Below are positions 34,255-42,259 of a DNA stretch of 64,000 nt, piece by piece; position 1 is the stretch's first letter; the number at the start of each line of letters is the position of its first letter. The DNA is from Mycolicibacterium neoaurum ATCC 25795 (lineage in GTDB: Bacteria > Actinomycetota > Actinomycetes > Mycobacteriales > Mycobacteriaceae): positions 682,001-746,000 of the forward strand of contig NZ_JMDW01000008.1 of the NCBI RefSeq assembly GCF_000691525.1, in the 5' to 3' direction. Made by a program: the position numbers and the translations under genes. Below the pieces are notes generated by a model. It did not search any database. It had not been told where the DNA came from and worked only from the letters and a program-made list of their open reading frames with translations.

Positions 34255-36342
34255 ATGACCGAGGACAGTCCACGGCCCGGCAGCGGGTTGACCGTCTTTC
34301 ACGACCCGGCCTCGGTCGCGGTCGTGGGCGCCAGCGCCGATCCGGCCAAGTGGGGACACTGGCTGGCCCGCGGCGCCCTGCGCGGGGCGCACCGCCGCGA
34401 TGTCTATCTGGTCAACGCATCCGGTCGGCCGGTGCTGGACACCGAAACCCATGCGAGCCTTGGTGATCTGCCCGCCGTGCCCGAACTGGTGGCGCTGTGT
34501 GTGCCCGCCGCGCACGTCGGCGCGATCGTCGACGAGGGGTTGGCGCTGGGTGTCCGGGGATTCCTCGGCATCACCGCAGGGGTGCCCGACGAGGCCACGC
34601 TGGCGGGGCGGGTACGCGCCGCGGGTGCGCGGCTGATCGGGATGAACAGTCTCGGCCTCTATGACGCCGGCACCGATCTGCACCTCGCATGGGGTGACTT
34701 CGCCCCGGGTGCGATCGCCGTGGTGTCCCAGAGCGGGCAGCTCGGCTCCGAGATCGCGATTCTGGCGGCCCGTGCCGGCCTTGGCATTTCGCGCTTCTAC
34801 TCGATCGGTAACCAGTCCGATGTGCGTGCCGTGGATGTCCTGACCGACCTCGTGCAGGACGACACCACCCGGGTCGTGGCGCTGTACCTGGAGAGCTTCG
34901 CCGGCGGGCGGGATATCGTGGCGGCGCTCGCCGCGCTGCGGGAGTCCGGCAAGTACGTACTCCTGCTGACCGTCGGAGCCAGCGCCGCCAGCAGCCGGCT
35001 GGCGCGCTCGCACACCGGGTCACTGACCTCGGGCACCGATATCGTCGACGCGGCCGCGCGGGCCGCCGCCGCGGTGCGCGTCGGCACCCCCACCGAGCTG
35101 ATCGACGTGGCCAGGGTGCTGCTCAGTGGCATGCTGCCGGAGGGCAACCGGGTCGCCATCGTCGGTGACAGCGGCGGTCAGACCGGGATCGCCGCCGATG
35201 TGGCGGCCGCCGTGCAGCTCGAGATCCCCGAACTCGCCACCGATCTGCAGGACGAGCTCGGCCGCCGCCTGCCGGCCGGGGCGGCGGTGAGCAACCCCGT
35301 CGACCTGGCCGGTGCCGGCGAGCAGGACCTGTTCTCCTACGCCGAGGTCACCGAATTGTTGCTGGGTTCGCCCGATATCGATGCGGTGGTGCTCACCGGC
35401 TACTTCGGCACCTACGGTGCTGATGCGGCGTCCCTGGTCGACCGCGAGCTGCAGGTCTGCGCGCGTCTCGGCGATATTGCCAAGCGCAGCGGTAAACCCC
35501 TTGTGGTGCACAGCATGTCCACCGATACCGCGGCCGTCGATGCGTTGTCCGAACACGGTGTCCCGGTCTACGCGGGTATCGACACGGCGCTGCGGGCGTT
35601 GAGCCACGCCCGGCGATTGCACCGCAAACCCCGCCCGCTGCCCACGGTCACGCCGAGTGCCGCCGCCGCGGACCTGCACGCCGGTTACCCCGGCGCACGC
35701 GATCTGCTCACCGCCGCAGGCATCGCATTCCCGGCCGCCGAGATCGTGCGGTCGGCCGACGATCTGCCCGCTGCCTGCGTCCGGCTGAGCGCGCCGTACG
35801 TGCTCAAGGCGGGCTGGCTGGAACACAAGAGCGAAATGGGTGGCGTGCGAGTCGGTCTGGCGACACCACAACAACTCGCCGACGCCTTCGCGGAGATGGC
35901 GGGCCGGCTCGGTGCCGGTGACTACGTGATCGAGGAACTCGACACCCGACCCGATGTGGTCGAGGTGCTGGTCGGCGCGCGCCGCGACCCGGACCTCGGT
36001 GCCGTCGTGGTCGTCGGCGCAGGCGGCACCGAAGCCGAGCTGTACCGAGATGTCGCCCTTGAGCTGGCCCCGGTCGACATGGCCACCGCGCACGACATGT
36101 TGCGCAGGCTGCAGTGTGCGGCTCTGCTCGACGGCTGGCGCGGCAAACCCGCCGTCGACACGGCGGCACTGGCCGACGTGGTGGTCGCCGTCTCCGAGTT
36201 GGCCGCTGTCCGTGGCGATATCACCGAAATCGAGATCAATCCTGTTCGGGTGGCTCCCACCGGCGCGCTCGCCGTCGATGCCCTCGTCATCTCGACCACC
36301 TCCGACGAAAAGGAACTTGTCTGTGAACACCCTGATCGATAG
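34255..36342 (+). CDS. ADP-forming acyl-CoA synthetase (acetate--CoA ligase family)
   Basis: Single-chain NDP-forming ligase of 695 aa that attaches CoA to a carboxylic acid with ATP to ADP. Domains in order: CoA-binding (about 15-135, VAVVGASADPAKWG), ligase/flavodoxin-like domains (about 140-460) with the phospho-His253 in SHTGSL, and a C-terminal ATP-grasp (about 475-690, YVLKAGWLEHKSEMGGVRVG, ITEIEINPVRV). It follows the dehydrogenase by 32 bp and overlaps the SDR by 20 bp. Likely substrate is the acid made by the aldehyde dehydrogenase of this cluster (branched, aromatic or short chain). ADP-forming activation saves one phosphoanhydride compared with AMP-forming ligases. Confidence 0.88.
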   Translation: MTEDSPRPGSGLTVFHDPASVAVVGASADPAKWGHWLARGALRGAHRRDVYLVNASGRPVLDTETHASLGDLPAVPELVALCVPAAHVGAIVDEGLALGVRGFLGITAGVPDEATLAGRVRAAGARLIGMNSLGLYDAGTDLHLAWGDFAPGAIAVVSQSGQLGSEIAILAARAGLGISRFYSIGNQSDVRAVDVLTDLVQDDTTRVVALYLESFAGGRDIVAALAALRESGKYVLLLTVGASAASSRLARSHTGSLTSGTDIVDAAARAAAAVRVGTPTELIDVARVLLSGMLPEGNRVAIVGDSGGQTGIAADVAAAVQLEIPELATDLQDELGRRLPAGAAVSNPVDLAGAGEQDLFSYAEVTELLLGSPDIDAVVLTGYFGTYGADAASLVDRELQVCARLGDIAKRSGKPLVVHSMSTDTAAVDALSEHGVPVYAGIDTALRALSHARRLHRKPRPLPTVTPSAAAADLHAGYPGARDLLTAAGIAFPAAEIVRSADDLPAACVRLSAPYVLKAGWLEHKSEMGGVRVGLATPQQLADAFAEMAGRLGAGDYVIEELDTRPDVVEVLVGARRDPDLGAVVVVGAGGTEAELYRDVALELAPVDMATAHDMLRRLQCAALLDGWRGKPAVDTAALADVVVAVSELAAVRGDITEIEINPVRVAPTGALAVDALVISTTSDEKELVCEHPDR

Positions 36343-37135
36343 CCGCACCGAATTCAGCGGGCGGGTCGCGCTGGTGACCGGCGGGGGATCCGGCATCGGC
36401 CGGGCCATCGCGGTGCGCTGGGGCGCCGCGGGCGGGACGGTGGCCGTCCTCGGCCGCCGTGGGGAGGCACTCGCCGAGACGGTCGCCCTCGTGGAACAGG
36501 CCGGCGGCACCGGTATCGCGTTGGACTCCTGCGATGTTCGCGACCACGCCGCGGTCACCGATACCGTCGACGCCCTCGTGGCACGCACCGGCAGACTGGA
36601 TGCCTTGGTCAACAACGCCGCAGGTAACTTCGTCGTACCTGGTGAAGTGTTGTCACCCGGCGGTTTCAAGGCCGTGATCGACATCGTGCTCAACGGAACG
36701 TTCCACTGCACCCGGGCCGCTGCCACCCACATGTTGGCCGCCGGATCGGGCTCCATCCTCAACGTCATCGCCACCTACGCCTGGCACGGCCATCCCGGCA
36801 CCGTGCACAGCGCCGCCGCCAAGGCCGGCGTGGTGGCCATGAGCCGCACCCTGGCCGTCGAATGGGCCGCTCGCGGCGTGCGGATCAACTGCATTGCCCC
36901 CGGACCCACCGAGACCGCCGGTGCCGGGGCGGCCCTGTGGCCCACCGACAAAGCCCGCGCCCACGTGCTGGACAGCGTGCCGGCCGCCCGGTTCGCCGCA
37001 CCCGAGGAGATCGCCGAGTCCGCGGCATTCCTGCTCAGCCGGCGCGCCGACTACGTCACCGGCGAAGTCCTGGTCGTCGACGGCGGCCAGTGGCTGGGCA
37101 AGTCCATCTACACCGACCCGGAGAAGGACGCATGA
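36323..37135 (+). CDS. SDR oxidoreductase of the 2,4-dienoyl-CoA reductase type
   Basis: Short-chain dehydrogenase of 270 aa from GTG 36323, with AAGGA about 8 nt upstream inside the preceding gene. The cofactor motif is TGGGSGIGRAIA and the structural motif NNAAGNF. The usual YxxxK is replaced by SxxxK (HSAAAKAGV), while a Tyr occurs earlier in NVIATYAW. This arrangement, with VLSPGGFKAVIDIVLNGTF, is that of DECR-type dienoyl/enoyl-CoA reductases rather than alcohol-acting SDRs. A CoA-thioester substrate therefore fits, in line with the acyl-CoA ligase and dehydrogenase beside it. The stop overlaps the next gene (ATGA). Confidence 0.82.
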   Translation: MNTLIDSRTEFSGRVALVTGGGSGIGRAIAVRWGAAGGTVAVLGRRGEALAETVALVEQAGGTGIALDSCDVRDHAAVTDTVDALVARTGRLDALVNNAAGNFVVPGEVLSPGGFKAVIDIVLNGTFHCTRAAATHMLAAGSGSILNVIATYAWHGHPGTVHSAAAKAGVVAMSRTLAVEWAARGVRINCIAPGPTETAGAGAALWPTDKARAHVLDSVPAARFAAPEEIAESAAFLLSRRADYVTGEVLVVDGGQWLGKSIYTDPEKDA

Positions 37136-38748
37136 GCACCGACCACACATCCGACACCCCACGCAGCGGGGGAACCGCGCTCGTCGCGGCGCTGCGCCAC
37201 CACGGCGTCGACACCGTCTTCGGCATCCCCGGAACGCACAACCTGCCCATCTACGCCGGCTTGCACGGCAGTGGCATCACCCATGTCCTGCCCCGCCACG
37301 AACAGGGTGCGGGTTACGCTGCCGACGGCTACGCCCGGGTCACCGGACGACCCGGTGTCGTCATCACGACCACCGGTCCGGCCATCCTCAACGCCGCAGC
37401 CGCTGCGGCACAGGCTTATTCGGACTCCATACCGGTACTGTTCATCGCTCCCGGGCTGCCCGTCGGACATCCGGGGCTGGGCAACGGCTATCTGCACGAA
37501 GTCAGGGATCAGTTCCAGGCGATGGCCGCCGTCGTCGGCCACGCCCAACGGGCGACCAGCGCGGCGGAGATTCCGCTGGCCGTCGCCCAGTGCTTCGCCG
37601 CGATGACCGCCGGCCGTCCCCGGCCGGCGTACCTGGAGATCCCGCTGGATCTGCTGGATGCCGATGCCGGTGACAGCGCACCGGTGTCGATTCCCGCGCT
37701 CCCGGTGCGCCCGGCAGCGGAATCCATCCGGGCGGCCGTCGACCTGCTCTCCGGTTCGGCCCGTCCGTTGCTGATCGTCGGTGGCGGTGCCAGTGCGGCA
37801 TACGAGGAGGTCGCCGAGATCGCCACCCGGCTGGCGGCCCCGGTCATCACCACCACCAACGGCAAAGGTGTGCTGCCCGAATCGCATCCGCTCGCGCTGG
37901 GTGCCGGCGTCCAACATCCGACGGTCAGCGCGTTGGTGGCCGATGCCGATGTGATCCTGGCGGTCGGCACCGAGCTGGCGCCCTCGGATTGGTGGTGGGG
38001 GCCGATCGCCGCGGACAGCACCGTGATCCGGGTGGATATCGATCCCACCGCGGTGATGACCAATATCGTCCCGGCCGCCGCGCTGGTCGGCGATGCGGCA
38101 GAGACGCTGCGCCACGTGGTCGATGGGCTGACGGACATGCCGGACCGCGGCGATGGCCGGGACCGCGCCGCGCACTGGCGGGAGCTGTTGGCGGCCGACG
38201 CACGCCGCGAGGGGGCGGCCTATCTGGAGCTGTGCCAGGCATTGTCGGCGGCGCTGGACGACACCGCGGTGATCGCCGGGGACAGCGCCATGGTGTGCTA
38301 CTACGGCGCGCTGTCCAACATCGCCCTGCAGCAACCGCGGTCGTTCCTCTACCCGACCGGCCTCGGCACCCTGGGTTACGGGCTGCCCGCGGCCATCGGG
38401 GCGAAAATCGGCGCCCCGCAACGTCAGGTGGTCGCACTGCTCGGCGATGGTGGCGTCATGTTCACCATCGCCGAACTCGCTGCCGCCGCGCAGGCCGGTC
38501 TGTCTCTGCCGATCGTGATCGCCGACAACGGTGGCTACGGCGAGATCCGCGACGAGATGATCGACCGTGGCGACACCGCGCACGCCGTGGACATCGACAG
38601 CCCCGACTTCGCCGCGCTGGCAAGGGCACTCGGTTGTCATGGACACACCCTGGACTCGGTGTCCGGACTGACCGCGGCCGTCACCGAGGCGCTGCACCGG
38701 GACCGGCCCACCGTTATCCACGTGCGGGTCGGAGCGCCCGTCGCATGA
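37132..38748 (+). CDS. ThDP-dependent enzyme, putative 2-oxo-acid decarboxylase (acetolactate-synthase-like)
   Basis: Thiamine diphosphate enzyme of 538 aa with the three-domain pyruvate-oxidase-family layout. The N-terminal Pyr domain has the cofactor-activating Glu57 in RHEQGAGYAADGYAR, the middle domain starts near residue 190, and the PP domain has the GDG...N cofactor motif (LLGDGGVMFTIAEL, then ADNGGYGEIRDEM). It resembles AruI-type 5-guanidino-2-oxopentanoate decarboxylases more than true acetolactate synthases, and no small regulatory subunit is adjacent. Between an amino-acid dehydrogenase and an aldehyde dehydrogenase, decarboxylation of a 2-oxo acid to an aldehyde is the consistent role. 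Both ends overlap neighbours by ATGA. Carboligation cannot be excluded. Confidence 0.85.
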   Translation: MSTDHTSDTPRSGGTALVAALRHHGVDTVFGIPGTHNLPIYAGLHGSGITHVLPRHEQGAGYAADGYARVTGRPGVVITTTGPAILNAAAAAAQAYSDSIPVLFIAPGLPVGHPGLGNGYLHEVRDQFQAMAAVVGHAQRATSAAEIPLAVAQCFAAMTAGRPRPAYLEIPLDLLDADAGDSAPVSIPALPVRPAAESIRAAVDLLSGSARPLLIVGGGASAAYEEVAEIATRLAAPVITTTNGKGVLPESHPLALGAGVQHPTVSALVADADVILAVGTELAPSDWWWGPIAADSTVIRVDIDPTAVMTNIVPAAALVGDAAETLRHVVDGLTDMPDRGDGRDRAAHWRELLAADARREGAAYLELCQALSAALDDTAVIAGDSAMVCYYGALSNIALQQPRSFLYPTGLGTLGYGLPAAIGAKIGAPQRQVVALLGDGGVMFTIAELAAAAQAGLSLPIVIADNGGYGEIRDEMIDRGDTAHAVDIDSPDFAALARALGCHGHTLDSVSGLTAAVTEALHRDRPTVIHVRVGAPVA

Positions 38749-40151
38749 ACTATTTCTACGATGCGGTGCTCATCGACGGTCGGTGGCAGCGTCGCGACAC
38801 CCGGCCGGTGTGTGACCCGGCGACCGAAGAGGTCATCGGTTCGGCGGCGGTGGGTACCGTGGCCGATGTCGATGCCGCCGCCGAGGCCGCCCACCGACGT
38901 GCCCGGCAGTGGGGCACGACCTCGCATGGGGCTCGCGCCGACATGCTGGCGGCGTTGCGCCGTGAACTGGTGGCCGTCCGGGACACCCTGGTCGACGCCA
39001 CCGTCGCCGAGGTGGGTGCCCCGCTGGCGGTCGCCGAGGCGGCCCATGTCGACCTGGCGATCGAGATCATCGCCGGGTTCGAGAACCTGATCCGCGAGCA
39101 GCCTGCCACGACCCGGATCGGTAACTCGACGATCCTGCGCAGGCCGGCCGGCGTCGTCGGCTGCATCACCCCATGGAACTATCCGCTGTACCAGTTGGCG
39201 GCCAAGGTCGGCGCCGCACTGGCCGCGGGATGCACGACGGTGATCAAGCCCGCCGAACTGACACCCTTGAGCACCTACCTGTTCTGCGCGGCCGCGACCG
39301 CCGCGGGGGTCCCCGACGGGGTGCTCAACCTGGTCCCCGGCGCGGGCACCGTGGTCGGTGGCGCGATCGTCGCACACCCGCTGATCGACGTGGTGTCGTT
39401 CACCGGGTCGACCGCCGTGGGCCGGAGCGTCGCCGAGACCGCCGGTCGGCGTATCGCGCGTGCGTGCCTGGAGCTGGGCGGCAAATCGGCCAGCATCGTC
39501 TGCGAGGACGCCGATCTGGAGGCGGCCGTCACCGCCACCGTGGACGCGGCCACCTTCAACAGCGGGCAGACGTGCAGCGCCTGGACCCGGCTGCTGGTAC
39601 CTCGTAGGCAGTACGCACAGGCCGTTGCCATCGCGGCCGCGCGGGCCGAGGCGCTGGTCGTCGGCGATCCACGGGCCACGGGAACACAACTGGGGCCGCT
39701 GATCTCGGCGCGTCAGCGCCAGACGGTCGCCACCATGGTCGACGACGCATGCGCCCGTGGCGCGCAGCGGATCGCCGGGCACACCGGCCGCCTTGCCGAT
39801 CGCGGCCACTACATCCGGCCGATCGTGCTCGGCGATGTCGACCGCAACGATCCCATCGCGCGCGACGAGGTCTTCGGTCCGGTGCTGGTGGTCCTGCCGC
39901 ACGACGGTGACGACGACGCCGTCGAGGCCGCCAACGACAGCCGGTACGGGCTCGCCGGAGCGGTCTGGTCCGGTGACGAGGACCGGGCCATGGCACTGGC
40001 GGCCCGCCTCGATACCGGTCAGGTGGACATCAACGGAGCGGACTTCAACCCGCTCGCGCCGTTCGGCGGCTGGAAGGAGTCCGGGCTGGGCCGTGAACTC
40101 GGCCGACTCGGCATCGACGAATTCATCGAGTACACCGCGGTTCAACGCTGA
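38745..40151 (+). CDS. Aldehyde dehydrogenase of the amino-acid catabolic cluster
   Basis: NAD(P)-dependent ALDH of 468 aa from ATG 38745 (MNYFYDAVLIDGRWQ). Catalytic Glu243 is in LELGGKSA and nucleophilic Cys277 in SGQTCSAWTR; the GCITPWNYPLYQL and EVFGPVLVV stretches are also intact. It overlaps the ThDP enzyme stop by ATGA, strong evidence that it oxidises that enzyme's aldehyde product to the acid later activated by the ADP-forming ligase. The exact aldehyde is unknown. It differs from the aminobutyraldehyde-type enzyme at 3074 in the Cys context (QTC versus QDC). Confidence 0.9.
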   Translation: MNYFYDAVLIDGRWQRRDTRPVCDPATEEVIGSAAVGTVADVDAAAEAAHRRARQWGTTSHGARADMLAALRRELVAVRDTLVDATVAEVGAPLAVAEAAHVDLAIEIIAGFENLIREQPATTRIGNSTILRRPAGVVGCITPWNYPLYQLAAKVGAALAAGCTTVIKPAELTPLSTYLFCAAATAAGVPDGVLNLVPGAGTVVGGAIVAHPLIDVVSFTGSTAVGRSVAETAGRRIARACLELGGKSASIVCEDADLEAAVTATVDAATFNSGQTCSAWTRLLVPRRQYAQAVAIAAARAEALVVGDPRATGTQLGPLISARQRQTVATMVDDACARGAQRIAGHTGRLADRGHYIRPIVLGDVDRNDPIARDEVFGPVLVVLPHDGDDDAVEAANDSRYGLAGAVWSGDEDRAMALAARLDTGQVDINGADFNPLAPFGGWKESGLGRELGRLGIDEFIEYTAVQR

Positions 40152-40196
40152 CCGCTGCTTGTACAGGCATCCCATTTCTTCGACGAAAGGAACATC

Positions 40197-41354
40197 ATGT
40201 CCAACAACACGTTCGAGCCCTGGCCGCTCACCGACGAGCAGCGCGAGATCGTCAAACTCTGCCGCGACTTCGCCGAGAAGGAGATCCGGCCACGCGGCCG
40301 CGAGGTCGACGAGGCCGATGTGCACACCCCGGTCGACATCTTCGCCAAGGCTGCCGCGGTCGGCATCACCGACTTCATGATCGCCGAACAGTACGGCGGT
40401 GGTGGTTTCACCGACGTCTTCACCCAGTGCCTGGTGCAGGAGGAGCTGTGCTGGGGTGATCCGGGTATCGGAAACCTGGTGTGCTCCAACGGATTCTTCT
40501 CGGACCCGCTGATGGCGCTGGGCACCGAGGAGCAGAAGCAGAAGTGGCTGCGGCCCCTGACCGGCACGACCCCGGTGATGACCGCGCTGGCGACCACCGA
40601 ACCGGAATCCGGCTCCGACGCCGCGTCCATCATCACCACCGCGACCCGCACCGACGGCGGATATCACATCAACGGACAGAAGGCTTGGATCTCCAACGCC
40701 GGTGCCGCCGATTACTACGTGGTGTTCGCCAAGACCGACCGCAACGAACGCTCCCGCGGTGTGACCGCCTTCCTGCTGACCAAGGACGCGCCCGGGTTCA
40801 GTTGGGGCGAGCCGATGCGCAAGATGGGACAGCGCGCGATCGTCTGCCGGGAGTTGTTCTTCGACAACGTCTTCGTGCCCGAGGAGAACCGGCTGGGTGA
40901 CGAGGGCCAGGGTTTCTACGGTCTGATGGAGACGTTCGACATCTCGCGCACCGTGCTCGGTGCCGCCGCTGTCGGCGCGTCAAGGGCGGCCTACGAGTAC
41001 GCGCTGGACTACGCGCGCACCCGCCGCCAGTTCGGTAAGCCCATCATCGAACATCAGGCGGTCGCGTTCCGGCTGGCCGAGATGGCCTCGCGCATCGAGA
41101 CGTCGCGGTTGGCGGTGCTCTCGGCCGCACGCGCACTGGACTCCGGCGCTCCGGCAACCCGGCTCGCGGCGATCGCGAAGCTGACGGCGTCCGAAACGGC
41201 CATGTTCGTCACCCATGCCGCGGTGCAGACGCTCGGCGGGTGGGGTTACTCCCGGGAGTACCCCGTCGAACAGTGGATGCGCGATGCCAAGCTCGAGGAG
41301 ATCGAAGAGGGCACTTCCGACATCATGCGGCTCGTCATCTCACGTCACCTTTGA
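40197..41354 (+). CDS. Acyl-CoA dehydrogenase
   Basis: FAD-dependent alpha,beta-dehydrogenase of acyl-CoA, 385 aa, with GAAAGG ahead of ATG 40197. The N-terminal helical, middle beta and C-terminal helical domains are complete. The flavin/substrate region reads ALATTEPESGSDAASI and the C-terminal QTLGGWGYSREYPVEQWMRD. The catalytic Glu371 lies in EEGTSDIMRL, the position used by short/medium-chain enzymes rather than the isovaleryl-type position. It follows the aldehyde dehydrogenase by 45 bp and would carry the activated acid into beta-oxidation. An electron-transfer flavoprotein is needed but not encoded here. Confidence 0.92.
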   Translation: MSNNTFEPWPLTDEQREIVKLCRDFAEKEIRPRGREVDEADVHTPVDIFAKAAAVGITDFMIAEQYGGGGFTDVFTQCLVQEELCWGDPGIGNLVCSNGFFSDPLMALGTEEQKQKWLRPLTGTTPVMTALATTEPESGSDAASIITTATRTDGGYHINGQKAWISNAGAADYYVVFAKTDRNERSRGVTAFLLTKDAPGFSWGEPMRKMGQRAIVCRELFFDNVFVPEENRLGDEGQGFYGLMETFDISRTVLGAAAVGASRAAYEYALDYARTRRQFGKPIIEHQAVAFRLAEMASRIETSRLAVLSAARALDSGAPATRLAAIAKLTASETAMFVTHAAVQTLGGWGYSREYPVEQWMRDAKLEEIEEGTSDIMRLVISRHL

Positions 41355-42259
41355 GCGCGGGCACCTCTCATCCGGTGCCCACCATCGCGGCCCGGTCCGC
41401 GGGGTCTGCCTGGGGAGCCGGGATCGCCTCGGCGCTGTGCTACGGCATCACCCCGATCGTCGCGATCATGGCCTTCGGCGACGGCGTATCCCCCAGCGTG
41501 CTCGTCACGTTGCGGGGATTCGTCGGTGCCGCGGCGCTGCTGGCCTTCTGCGCGCTGACCCACCGGTTGCGGGCATTGCCCCGCGGTCCGGCGCTCGGGC
41601 TGTTCGCGGTCTGCGGGCCATTGTTCGGCGCACAGATCCTGGCGTACTTCGCCGCCATCGAACGGACCGGTGCGCAGCTGGCGGTCATCGTCATCCACGT
41701 GTATCCGGTGTTCGTGATCGCCCTGGTGTGGTGGCAGACCCGCCGGCCGGTCTCCCGCGCGGTCGTCACCGTGTGTGCGGTGCTCTGCGTCGGTATCGCG
41801 CTGGTCGCCGGCACGGCGGCCGGCGTCGCGGAACCGGTGGGGGTCGGGCTGGCGGTGATCAGCGCCGCCGGATACGCCGGCTACTTCGTCTGCGGGGAGC
41901 GATGGGTGCATCGCGTCGATGCGGTGACCGCGACGGCTCTGGTGACACTCGGCTCGGCGGTGTCGGTCGGGGTGGTGGCCGCGGTGACCCATGCCGACTT
42001 CGCGATAGGCGCAGGCGGCTGGGCCGCGGTGATCTCCCAGGGCCTGATCCTCATACCGATCGGGATCGGGGGCGCGTTGTATGCGGTCCGCCGTCTCGGC
42101 TCGGTGCCGGTCAGTCTGCTGGGTCTGCTCGAGCCGGTGATCGCCATCCTGCTGGCGGCGGCCCTGCTCGGTGAGCGGTTGACCCTGCCGCAGTGGGCCG
42201 GCGTGGGCATCGTGCTCGTGGCGTGCGCGGCACTGCCCAGGGTGACCCGCGCTGACTAG
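41351..42259 (+). CDS. EamA/DMT-family transporter
   Basis: Ten-span drug/metabolite transporter of 302 aa with two EamA halves (about 20-150 and 165-300). The start is uncertain: TTG 41351 overlaps the acyl-CoA dehydrogenase stop in a TTGA arrangement, and GTG 41375 would remove 8 residues. Neither has a strong ribosome site. Ending the catabolic operon, it could export an amino acid or excess intermediate. Its 3' end overlaps convergent pmmB by 4 bp. Substrate unknown. Confidence 0.82.
   Translation: MSAGTSHPVPTIAARSAGSAWGAGIASALCYGITPIVAIMAFGDGVSPSVLVTLRGFVGAAALLAFCALTHRLRALPRGPALGLFAVCGPLFGAQILAYFAAIERTGAQLAVIVIHVYPVFVIALVWWQTRRPVSRAVVTVCAVLCVGIALVAGTAAGVAEPVGVGLAVISAAGYAGYFVCGERWVHRVDAVTATALVTLGSAVSVGVVAAVTHADFAIGAGGWAAVISQGLILIPIGIGGALYAVRRLGSVPVSLLGLLEPVIAILLAAALLGERLTLPQWAGVGIVLVACAALPRVTRAD

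Noticed and set aside
37132..38748. Acetolactate synthase large subunit (ilvB) for branched-chain amino-acid synthesis
   Set aside because: No small subunit follows, all neighbours are catabolic, and the cofactor region resembles decarboxylase-type ThDP enzymes; a decarboxylase reading fits better.
29342..42259. Catabolic block as a mobile genomic island
   Set aside because: No integrase, transposase, tRNA or flanking direct repeats are visible and base composition looks like the neighbours; it is reported only as a synteny break.
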